From NCBI GenBank assembly GCA_023145975.1, contig JAGLCZ010000512.1, positions 1 through 6,968 on the forward strand: a DNA stretch of 6,968 nucleotides, read 5' to 3'. The notes beneath the pieces are model-generated. The model saw only the letters and a list, made by a program, of their open reading frames with translations, did no database searches and was not told the origin of the DNA. The DNA is from Candidatus Hydrogenedentota bacterium (GTDB lineage Bacteria; Hydrogenedentota; Hydrogenedentia; Hydrogenedentales; CAITNO01). This document shows, in pieces, positions 1 through 5,266 of this stretch. Both the position numbers and the translations under genes were made by a program. Positions within the stretch are counted from its first letter, which is position 1. The number at the start of each line of letters is the position of its first letter.

Positions 1-967
1 CGGCAACAGCACGTGCCACATGATTCACCAGCTTCAATACAGGCGCCATCTGACTGCCTTCAGCTTCAGCCAGGGCAGTACATTTCTCACATTCACAATA
101 ATTATGCCAGTCGTTTTGGGATACGGAAAATACGGTGGCTTCAGGATGGGCTGCCATGCGGCGGCGTACCTCTTCCGTTACCAACGCAATTACGTCCTCA
201 TTGGTGCAGCAAAGTTGTGTGCGTTCTTTGCGCCGTTTACCCTGTATCAAAGAAAAATATTCAGGATGTTCATCAAAATATTTTTCGGGGGGTACCAGTC
301 CGTCAAAGGTATGAACAAAACCCTGGTAGGTAACTTTCCCACCGTGATGTGCCTCCAGACGAGCATTACTGCTATTCACACGATTGCGTGCCGCCCAATC
401 CCCGTCAAAACATTCATAGACAAAAGGTTCACGATATTCCAAAACCGGCTTACGCACCTCATCAATGGGAAGCACTGCCAACACCTTCGCCTTAGGTATG
501 GTGCTGACTTCCGGAGTAAACCAGCGGCATCCGAGATGATCTTCGAGGAAGCCGTACACACCGTAGAGCGTACCCCGCGGCTCACCCCCGGCAATAAATA
601 TATGGGGTGTCCGCGTGCGGATGACATACCCCTCTGTTCCCAACGCATCATAGTCAATAAGAATATTTGCATCGTGCAGGCGTTGATTATTGCCCACCCA
701 GATTTCGCTGGGTGCCGGAGGCGCATCATCTGTAACAAGCGGTATCGCCGCGCCCGTCATTTCCCCCAGAAAACGCTGCAGTTCTTCTGCCGCATATCGC
801 GTGGAGGGAGAAGCCGTCACACTGACCACAATGGTCATACGCGCCACCCCGTCTTCGGCAATGACCAACGCATCGGGTTCAGGAAATGCCAGCTGGGACA
901 TGGGCACATGGGTACACCCTGTCAATAGCATTAGTACAACGACACCACTTACAAAAATATTATTCAT
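1..967 (-). CDS. DUF4838 lipoprotein with GH67/GH20b-like N-terminal domain (C-terminus off the window)
   Basis: Translating the minus strand from the ATG at 967 gives 322 uninterrupted codons that run off the left edge. AAGGAT lies upstream at a usable distance. Residues 1-18 form a lipoprotein signal peptide: short N-region, hydrophobic core and lipobox L-T-G-C with C18, so the product is predicted to be lipid-anchored in the envelope. Residues ~50-165 resemble the small alpha/beta domain that precedes the catalytic barrel in alpha-glucuronidases and beta-hexosaminidases (TRYAAEELQRFLGEMTG at 56-72, RGTLYGVYGFLEDHLGCRWF at 131-150). From ~177 the sequence matches the DUF4838 pattern, including PEYFSL (235-240), QLCCTN (251-256), SVSQNDW (281-287) and the cysteine cluster YCECEKC (290-296). 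The family is found near carbohydrate-degradation genes, but its reaction is not established, so a glycan-related role is inference. It starts 77 bases beyond the HU terminator, so it probably has its own promoter; I could not identify a convincing one. Confidence 0.88.
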   Translation of the reverse strand, partial: MNNIFVSGVVVLMLLTGCTHVPMSQLAFPEPDALVIAEDGVARMTIVVSVTASPSTRYAAEELQRFLGEMTGAAIPLVTDDAPPAPSEIWVGNNQRLHDANILIDYDALGTEGYVIRTRTPHIFIAGGEPRGTLYGVYGFLEDHLGCRWFTPEVSTIPKAKVLAVLPIDEVRKPVLEYREPFVYECFDGDWAARNRVNSSNARLEAHHGGKVTYQGFVHTFDGLVPPEKYFDEHPEYFSLIQGKRRKERTQLCCTNEDVIALVTEEVRRRMAAHPEATVFSVSQNDWHNYCECEKCTALAEAEGSQMAPVLKLVNHVARAVA

Positions 968-1043
968 GAGGAGATCCTTTTGACACTGTCCGCCAATCCC
1001 GGTTCATATTCCAAATAGTACCTGTTTGTATCATAGACACCCA

Positions 1044-1081
1044 TGAAAAAACAAAACCCGGAACCCAAGGGCTCCGGGTTT
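1044..1081 (-). terminator. Intrinsic terminator downstream of the HU gene
   Basis: On the minus strand a perfect 9-bp stem (AAACCCGGA pairing with TCCGGGTTT, at 1073-1081 and 1054-1062) with a 10-nt loop is followed by a T-rich tract (TGTTTTTTC). It starts 23 bases beyond the HU stop codon and separates HU from the DUF4838 gene. Confidence 0.88.
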
Positions 1082-1103
1082 AAAAATACCGAAAATCAAT
1101 ACC

Positions 1104-1424
1104 TTACTTTTTCGGCGGTACGATCGCGTCCTTCGCTGCCTTCGCAACAACGAATTTCACTACGGTCTTTTTGGGAATCTTGATAGATTCGCCAGTGGCG
1201 GGATTGCGGCCCATGCGGGCTTTGCGATCCACAAGTTTCAGTTTGCCCAGACCGGGAATGGTACATCCCGAAGCTGCCGGCGACTGTGCACATGCAAGCG
1301 CAGCCAGGTTTGTAAGCACAGCTGTCACATCTTTCTTCGAAAGATCGGTAGCTTCTGCCAACATCGTAACCATCTGTGTCTTCGTCAACGATTTTTCTGT
1401 CTTCTTGGCTTTCTTGAACGCCAT
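1104..1424 (-). CDS. HU-family nucleoid DNA-binding protein
   Basis: The 106-residue product is an HU/IHF-type histone-like protein, which dimerises and bends DNA through beta-arms. Residues 13-45 match the helical dimerisation half (TKTQMVTMLAEATDLSKKDV). Residues 55-67 (TIPGLGKLKLVDR) match the core strand turn, GRNPATG at 72-78 is the hallmark arm motif with the DNA-intercalating proline, and IKIPKKTVVKF plus the final helix complete the fold. The protein is longer than classical ~90-residue HU because of a lysine-rich 12-residue N-terminal extension; it also has two cysteines (C45, C54). The start is set by a strong Shine-Dalgarno, AAGGAGGA, 9 bases upstream. The gene stands alone: a terminator follows and a divergent AT-rich region precedes it, with a TATAGT -10-like hexamer at 1468-1473 but no good -35. 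I cannot tell which HU paralogue this is. Confidence 0.95.
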   Translation of the reverse strand: MAFKKAKKTEKSLTKTQMVTMLAEATDLSKKDVTAVLTNLAALACAQSPAASGCTIPGLGKLKLVDRKARMGRNPATGESIKIPKKTVVKFVVAKAAKDAIVPPKK

Positions 1425-1743
1425 ACTGTGGATTCCTCCTTCTTGGGTTTGTCCTCAAACAACACATACTATATTCACACACACAACGACACCCCATGCG
1501 CCGCCATGTTACTGCCTTGGAATCATTTTCAACTTTTAAAACAACCTGCAGGACATCAGAAAATGGTCATTTTTACCTGACCTACCAAGCCTGCTATGAT
1601 ACTATTGAAAACATATTAACGATAGACTTGTCAAATATTTTTTCTATACATCTCTTTTTTAAAATGACTCTAATAGCCAGGAACCGTTTATTTACAGGCT
1701 TTTTGAGTAATGAGTATTTGTAAGATGTTGGTTTTTAAGCAGT

Positions 1744-1749
1744 TATAAT
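1744..1749 (+). promoter_or_regulatory. Candidate -10 element for the phosphoesterase-like gene
   Basis: A perfect consensus TATAAT lies 79 bases before the ATG at 1829. The region where a -35 should fall (about 1720-1728) does not resemble TTGACA, and the nearest TTGTAA (1718-1723) is 20 bases away, so this is a weak call based on the -10 alone. Confidence 0.3.
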
Positions 1750-1761
1750 GTCCCGCAGGGG

Positions 1762-1787
1762 CATGTATTTTGGTTAAAAAAAACATG
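1762..1787 (+). repeat. Imperfect hairpin in the leader of the phosphoesterase-like gene
   Basis: CATGTATTTT at 1762-1771 can pair with AAAAAACATG at 1778-1787 (9 of 10 pairs, loop GGTTAA). It sits between the putative -10 and the ribosome binding site. A second small GC stem (TGTCCC, GCA loop, GGGGCA, 1749-1763) immediately precedes it. Both could fold in the transcript leader; neither matches a riboswitch class I recognise. Confidence 0.3.
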
Positions 1788-1828
1788 TGGTTATTGGTAT
1801 AAAAAAACTATAATGAGGTAAAAACCCA

Positions 1829-2428
1829 ATGTTCTTCGCGGTTATTGGCGACATCATGAGTAACTTTTCAGGGCTGGAACAGCTTTTAGGCACACTGGAA
1901 GAAGAAGGGATTCAACGGATATTACACACTGGAAACGTGTGTAATTCTCCGGAACACGCACGGGAATGCGTAAAACTTTTAGAAGAACATTCCGTGCTTT
2001 GTGTACAAGGAAAACAGGATAGACGCATTGTAAAAACAAAAAAACATAAAGGCACAGACGATGCTGCGCAGCTATTAAAACAGACCCATGCTGCACTGGG
2101 AAGTATCGCCATAGAATGGCTCAACAGCCTGCCCCGTAAACGCGATTTTACAGAAGAGGGATTGCGTATTGTATTGTGTCATGGAGCGATCAACAGCGCA
2201 AGCAATATATTATCTTCAACGACTTCCGTAGAACGATTTCGTCGGGAACGGGAACTCGACATGGCCGACATTATCGTGTGCGGCGGTGCGAGGGATCCTT
2301 TTGCATTTAGCGTGGAACAAACATTTTTTGTCTGTCCGGGAGTGATGCAGGATGAGGCAGGAAATATACGTTACACACTCGTGGATACAGAAAGTACCCC
2401 GTGGTCAGCGAAATCAATTGTAATATAA
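1829..2428 (+). CDS. Calcineurin-like phosphoesterase-fold protein, probably catalytically dead
   Basis: The 199-residue product follows the layout of YfcE/MJ0936-type metallophosphoesterases in order and spacing, but the metal-binding residues are mostly replaced. Motif I is GDIMSN at 7-12 (family GDxHxN: D8 kept, His replaced by M10). Motif II is HTGNV at 33-37 (family GD: Asp replaced by N36). Motif III is GKQD at 61-64 (family GNHD: Asn to K62 and His to Q63). Motif IV keeps H118 in LCHG. Motif V is GGAR at 152-155 (family GHTH: both histidines lost), still followed by the typical PF and a CPGVM strand resembling the usual NPGS. Length is typical for the compact family and the frame is intact, so this is not a decayed gene. 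GAGGT at 1815-1819 lies 9 bases before the ATG. Cytosolic; no signal peptide. I infer a structural, ligand-binding or regulatory role; a substrate cannot be inferred. Alone on the plus strand, convergent with the HAD gene. Confidence 0.85.
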   Translation: MFFAVIGDIMSNFSGLEQLLGTLEEEGIQRILHTGNVCNSPEHARECVKLLEEHSVLCVQGKQDRRIVKTKKHKGTDDAAQLLKQTHAALGSIAIEWLNSLPRKRDFTEEGLRIVLCHGAINSASNILSSTTSVERFRRERELDMADIIVCGGARDPFAFSVEQTFFVCPGVMQDEAGNIRYTLVDTESTPWSAKSIVI

Positions 2429-2435
2429 CGTACCC

Positions 2436-2463
2436 GCTTCCTCTTCAAAATAATTCAGGAAGC
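2436..2463. terminator. Inverted repeat between convergent genes, possible bidirectional terminator
   Basis: GCTTCCT (2436-2442) and AGGAAGC (2457-2463) form a perfect 7-bp inverted repeat with a 14-nt loop, starting 7 bases after the phosphoesterase-like stop and overlapping the last codons of the HAD gene. There is no clear U-tract on either side, so termination is only a possibility. Confidence 0.3.
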
Positions 2464-3155
2464 AAGTCAATGAAAGATCGCCAACTGGGAAAAATGTAAT
2501 CTGCACGGGTTGTGTCTGCAAAACGATCATTCACGGCTGTAATTAATCCTGCAATCCCGCCTGCCTGATGTACCCCCAGAATATCCGTAGGTTCAAGGTC
2601 ACCAATATGCAGCAATTCATGGGCGGCAACTCCAAGTTCTCCAGCAGTCTTTTCGAACATGGGCAATTGCGGTTTTGATACCCCCATTTCATCTGAAAAC
2701 GTAGTGGCTGAAAAATGGGAACTGAACCCTTCGCGATCCATCAGTATCCGCAAATTCCTGCCCGGACTAAATCCGGTATCGGAAATAATGGCAATAGGAA
2801 CACGCGCTGCTGCTGCCTGAACGGCAGCAAGGGCATCCTCAATAGGCACGGGCGCATGTTGCAATATCACGTCGGCGAAAGTACGCGCCAGTGCGTCCGC
2901 TGTGTCCGGTGTCACAGACACATTCAGCGTTGTACACACAATTTCCACGGCATCCACAGGCGTCAGGGTATGCTGGGTTGCAATATGCTGCTCCAGAAAA
3001 AAAGCCATCGTATCACGGAGCGCTTTATCGGCATCTGCCTCTGCGGCGCCGGTGGCTTCGATCAAGGCGTCCAGCCGCAAGCGATGGCGTTCCCTGCCAT
3101 GGGCATCTTGAAATAACGTTCCCCAGAAATCAAAGGTAATTGCGCGAATAGCCAT
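2445..3155 (-). CDS. HAD-superfamily hydrolase (subfamily I)
   Basis: The 236-residue product has the four HAD motifs in order: motif I DFWGT (D9 nucleophile), motif II ISDTG (S125), motif III K161 in VSKPQ, and motif IV HIGDLEPTD (D186 and D191 for Mg2+). Residues ~15-105 form the helical cap expected of subfamily I, rich in alanine. These enzymes hydrolyse phosphate esters, or less often carbon-halogen bonds, in the cytosol; the substrate cannot be read from the sequence. The usual second aspartate of DxD, which acts as general acid/base in phosphatases, is W11 here; a DxWGT motif occurs in some HAD proteins, so it is a subgroup trait rather than clear damage. The start is supported by AAGGAT 11 bases upstream of the ATG. 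It converges on the phosphoesterase-like gene with a 16-base gap and diverges from the MATE gene. Possible promoter elements upstream are weak. Confidence 0.92.
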   Translation of the reverse strand: MAIRAITFDFWGTLFQDAHGRERHRLRLDALIEATGAAEADADKALRDTMAFFLEQHIATQHTLTPVDAVEIVCTTLNVSVTPDTADALARTFADVILQHAPVPIEDALAAVQAAAARVPIAIISDTGFSPGRNLRILMDREGFSSHFSATTFSDEMGVSKPQLPMFEKTAGELGVAAHELLHIGDLEPTDILGVHQAGGIAGLITAVNDRFADTTRADYIFPSWRSFIDLLPELF

Positions 3156-3275
3156 AGTTGATAATATCCTTACGTTAGTATTTTAGACTTATGGAACCCC
3201 ACAAAGAGGACTCAAAAAATAATGCCCGCTTCTGAAGATGACTTGCTCTCAGAGGATGCTTTCCACAGGGCAATA

Positions 3276-3285
3276 TGCTTATACT
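3276..3285 (+). promoter_or_regulatory. Candidate extended -10 for the MATE gene
   Basis: TGCTTATACT contains a TATACT hexamer (3280-3285) with a TG upstream; read as TGC plus TTATAC it resembles an extended -10. No good -35 is seen at the usual distance. It would give a leader of about 100 nt before the preferred start codon at 3393. Confidence 0.3.
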
Positions 3286-3313
3286 ACCTTCTGTGTGGTC
3301 TACGCAAGAAAAG

Positions 3314-3406
3314 ATGGTAATCTCACGCTTTGCGGTACTTTATATACCATCCCCTTTTTCTACTTTGCATTTCCTGCTGCGAGAAATATGTATTGAAATC
3401 CTTTGA
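3314..3406 (+). CDS. Short upstream ORF overlapping the MATE start (doubtful)
   Basis: An ATG at 3314 opens a 30-codon frame ending at TGA 3404-3406, which overlaps the preferred TTG start of the MATE gene by 14 bases in a different frame. The peptide is hydrophobic (begins MVISRFAVLYIPSPF). There is no convincing Shine-Dalgarno, only a purine-rich AAGAAAAG just before it. It could be a leader peptide that couples translation to the MATE gene, or chance. Confidence 0.2.
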   Translation: MVISRFAVLYIPSPFSTLHFLLREICIEIL

Positions 3407-4787
3407 TAAAGAAATAGTTTCAGGCAGTCTATTGCGCTCCGTCTGGAAACTGGCGTGGCCGCTGGTACTGCTGAATCTAATCAACGGTATGCACGGCATT
3501 GTAGACCATATACTGATAGGGTATTTTATCGGGTCTGAAGATAATGCTGCCAATGCCGCCATTGGGGTATCCTGGCAGGTATTTCTTGTGGTCGTAGTAT
3601 TTATTGCTTCTATTTTTCACGGGATGAATGTACTGATTGCCCGATATGCCGGGCGTCAGGATCGGGAAACCATCAGCGCCGTTTTTCATTCTGCACTCCT
3701 GGCAACCCTACTGCTTCTGGTAGGGGTGGTGGCGCCCATAGGCTATGCTGCTGCCCCCTATCTGCTGCGGGCAGTAAATGTACCGGACTCGGTATACGTC
3801 CACGCACTTCCTTATCTGCGCCTGTTATTTCTGTGCGGTGCCCCCCTGTTCCTTATGTTCCTTCTGACGGGTGCGTTCCACGCTTCCGGAGAACCTAAGA
3901 CCCCGCTGAAGCTGGGGATTCTTACTACCGCCTTGAATATTATAATCAGCTCGGTACTGATTATAGGGCTGGGACCTTTCCCGGCACTTGGAGTTGCAGG
4001 CGCCGCCCTCGGCACGGTACTCGCCGCTTCAGTCAGCTGTATCATCGGCATCTATCTGATCTACAGCCGCCGCATGTTGATACAACCGCCAACGCACTTT
4101 CATATTCTTCCCAACCTGCGGCTGCTGCGTTCCATAGCGCGTATCGGCATCCCCACAGGCATACAGGGCGTGCTGCTGAATGTGGCAGGGGTGCTCCTGC
4201 TGCGCTACATCAGCGAACTCCCAGACAGTGCCGCCGCACAGGCAGCATACACGATTTGCTATGCACAGTTGTTTTCACTGGTAACCTGGACTTCTTTTGG
4301 ACTGCGTACTGCTGCAGGCACACTCATGGGTCAGAACATCGGTGCAGGAGACGCGCAACGGGGTAAACGGGCAGTATTACTGGCAGCGGGTCTGGGCGGT
4401 CTATGGGCCTGTGTGATTGGTGCTGTTTTTTGGACAATGCCCGAGCTGCTGCTGCGCCTTTTCAGTGCTGTGAATGAACCCATCGTTGGAATCGGCGTTT
4501 CTCTGCTGCATTATCTGAGTTTGTCGGGCATCGCGCTGGCACTCAACCTGGCGCTTACCGGCGGTCTGCAAGGGGCAGGAGCAACACGGGCACCCATGTT
4601 TATTGCCTTTGTCTCGCAAATTGTTGTGCTGCTGGGGGTATGCCAGTTTTTTCTAAGCCGGGGCATCCTGACTCCTGACAAAATCTGGACCGCTTTGCTG
4701 CTGAGTCATGTTATGCGTCTGGTACTGACCGCCCTTGTTTTTCGCACAAAGGGATGGACGCATACCAAGGTGGAATTGGATAGGTAG
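3393..4787 (+). CDS. MATE-family multidrug/cation antiporter
   Basis: This 464-residue inner-membrane protein has the ~12 hydrophobic segments and length typical of MATE exporters, which expel cationic drugs or metabolites using Na+ or H+ gradients. The twofold internal repeat is visible: N-lobe MNVLIARYAGRQD (78-90) matches C-lobe MGQNIGAGDAQRGKR (312-326), and GAFHASGEPKTP (160-171) matches GGLQGAGATRAP (390-401). D38 in VDHILIG sits where family members carry the conserved first-helix aspartate involved in cation coupling. No ATG occurs near the N-terminus: the frame is open from a TAA at 3318, with TTG codons at 3330, 3393 and 3432. I chose 3393 because the product then begins with the usual short amphipathic lead (KSFDKEIVSGSLLRSVWKLAWP) and a weak GAGA lies upstream; 3330 would add 21 residues with no ribosome binding site. 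Substrate unknown. Divergent from the HAD gene, convergent with tRNA-Leu. Confidence 0.93.
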   Translation: MKSFDKEIVSGSLLRSVWKLAWPLVLLNLINGMHGIVDHILIGYFIGSEDNAANAAIGVSWQVFLVVVVFIASIFHGMNVLIARYAGRQDRETISAVFHSALLATLLLLVGVVAPIGYAAAPYLLRAVNVPDSVYVHALPYLRLLFLCGAPLFLMFLLTGAFHASGEPKTPLKLGILTTALNIIISSVLIIGLGPFPALGVAGAALGTVLAASVSCIIGIYLIYSRRMLIQPPTHFHILPNLRLLRSIARIGIPTGIQGVLLNVAGVLLLRYISELPDSAAAQAAYTICYAQLFSLVTWTSFGLRTAAGTLMGQNIGAGDAQRGKRAVLLAAGLGGLWACVIGAVFWTMPELLLRLFSAVNEPIVGIGVSLLHYLSLSGIALALNLALTGGLQGAGATRAPMFIAFVSQIVVLLGVCQFFLSRGILTPDKIWTALLLSHVMRLVLTALVFRTKGWTHTKVELDR

Positions 4788-4847
4788 ATACCGGATAACT
4801 GTGGGGATAGGACATACAAAAACCGCAGCAGACTCTGAAATCCGCAT

Positions 4848-4934
4848 TGGTGGGCGAGGCGGGAATCGAACCCGCATCCCCTCACGGGGAACGGATTTTA
4901 AGTCCGTCGCGTATGCCTATTCCGCCACTCGCCC
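4848..4934 (-). tRNA. tRNA-Leu (anticodon UAA), CCA encoded
   Basis: The minus strand folds as a class II tRNA. The acceptor stem is GGGCGAG/CTCGCCC with discriminator A (complement of 4851) and an encoded CCA (4848-4850). The anticodon stem-loop is ACGGA-CTTAAAA-TCCGT, giving anticodon UAA. A long variable arm (CCCC/GGGG stem) and the T arm GCGGG-TTCGATT-CCCGC follow. The long variable arm with UAA identifies leucine. Its 3' end is 60 bases from the convergent MATE stop codon. A T-run lies about 30 bases downstream (around 4818-4822) but no stable stem precedes it. Confidence 0.97.
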
Positions 4935-4942
4935 ACAAAGCA

Positions 4943-4972
4943 AGTATATCACTAAAAAGATCTGGATTACAA
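4943..4972 (-). promoter_or_regulatory. Promoter of tRNA-Leu
   Basis: On the minus strand TTGTAA (4967-4972) is followed after 18 bases by TATACT (4943-4948), which ends 8 bases before the first base of the mature tRNA. Transcription would start at or within a base or two of the mature 5' end, leaving almost no 5' leader for RNase P. The -10 is good and the -35 matches four of six positions. Confidence 0.6.
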
Positions 4973-5046
4973 AACGAAGGTGGCGAAAAAAACAAAGGGC
5001 GAATTCAAGGTTGAAATGCAACCCCAGTGAAAAAAAGACATCATAG

Positions 5047-5076
5047 AAAATTTGGGAGAATCGCTTAAATCCCAAA
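5047..5076 (-). terminator. Possible terminator downstream of the propeller gene
   Basis: On the minus strand TTTGGGA (5070-5076) pairs with TCCCAAA (5051-5057) across a 12-nt loop and is followed by TTTTC. The stem has seven pairs, four of them AT, and lies ~190 bases beyond the propeller stop codon, so the assignment is weak. It would shield the tRNA from read-through. Confidence 0.35.
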
Positions 5077-5106
5077 AGCCGAAGGGATCTACAGTGTCTA
5101 CACACA

Positions 5107-5138
5107 CCCTCGTCATTGCGAACGTAGGGAAGCAATCT
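5107..5138 (+). repeat. Dispersed repeat, GTCATTGCGAACG family, copy 1
   Basis: CCCTCGTCATTGCGAACG followed by TAGGGAAGCAATCT matches the minus strand of 6732-6763 at 28 of 32 positions; the first 18 bases are identical. A shorter 13-base piece recurs at 6493-6505. Sequences of this type (GTCATTGCGA...GCAATCT) occur as dispersed intergenic repeats in many bacteria. Confidence 0.75.
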
Positions 5139-5266
5139 CATTGTCAGCTAGGATGTTTACTGTGCGAATCCTGTGTATTACAGAAACTATTCCATATTCG
5201 ACGCAGAAATTGGTTTCATACTATTATATGCAGGATCGATCCTAGTTTCGGGAAAAACAAAGCTAC

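Larger units (their letters stand above)
1425..1828. other. AT-rich divergent intergenic region between HU and the phosphoesterase-like gene
   Basis: No credible gene is seen across ~400 bases. The region becomes markedly AT-rich from about 1560, with several T and A runs. On the minus side TATAGT (1468-1473) could be the HU -10. On the plus side a perfect TATAAT (1744-1749) could serve the downstream gene, though no good -35 lies at 16-18 bases. A second TATAAT (1809-1814) abuts the ribosome binding site and is too close to the start codon to be its promoter. The 75-codon ORF at 1496-1723 has no ribosome binding site or recognisable composition and is not called. Confidence 0.6.
4935..5266. 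other. Intergenic region between tRNA-Leu and the propeller gene
   Basis: About 330 bases hold no credible gene. They contain the tRNA promoter, a possible terminator hairpin (5051-5076), one copy of the CCCTCGTCATTGCGAACG dispersed repeat (5107-5138), the short GCGAATCCTGT motif (5164-5174) shared with the right-end repeats, and a 12-bp palindrome AGGATCGATCCT (5232-5243). The 92-codon plus-strand ORF at 5052-5330 crosses the repeat and the 3' end of the propeller gene and looks spurious. Confidence 0.65.

Noticed and set aside
376..738. 120-codon minus-strand ORF
   Set aside because: Out-of-frame shadow inside the DUF4838 gene on the same strand.
20..928. 302-codon plus-strand ORF across the left end
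   Set aside because: It lies opposite the DUF4838 lipoprotein frame, which has a signal peptide, family motifs and a ribosome binding site; the plus-strand translation has no recognisable domain and biased, cysteine- and arginine-rich composition.
1096..1497. 133-codon minus-strand ORF overlapping HU
   Set aside because: Alternative frame of the HU gene; low-complexity Cys/Arg/Ser translation, whereas the other frame is a clear HU protein with a strong Shine-Dalgarno.
1496..1723. 75-codon plus-strand ORF in the AT-rich intergenic region
   Set aside because: No ribosome binding site, no domain, and composition as expected of random AT-rich DNA.
4735..5046. 103-codon plus-strand ORF across the MATE 3' end and tRNA
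   Set aside because: It reads through the antisense strand of the tRNA-Leu gene; the GGNRTRIPSRGTDFKSVA-type translation is the familiar artefact of translating a tRNA complement.
5232..5243. 12-bp palindrome AGGATCGATCCT downstream of the propeller gene, considered as operator or terminator
   Set aside because: A single isolated palindrome with no T-tract, no second copy in the window and no promoter overlap; could be chance.
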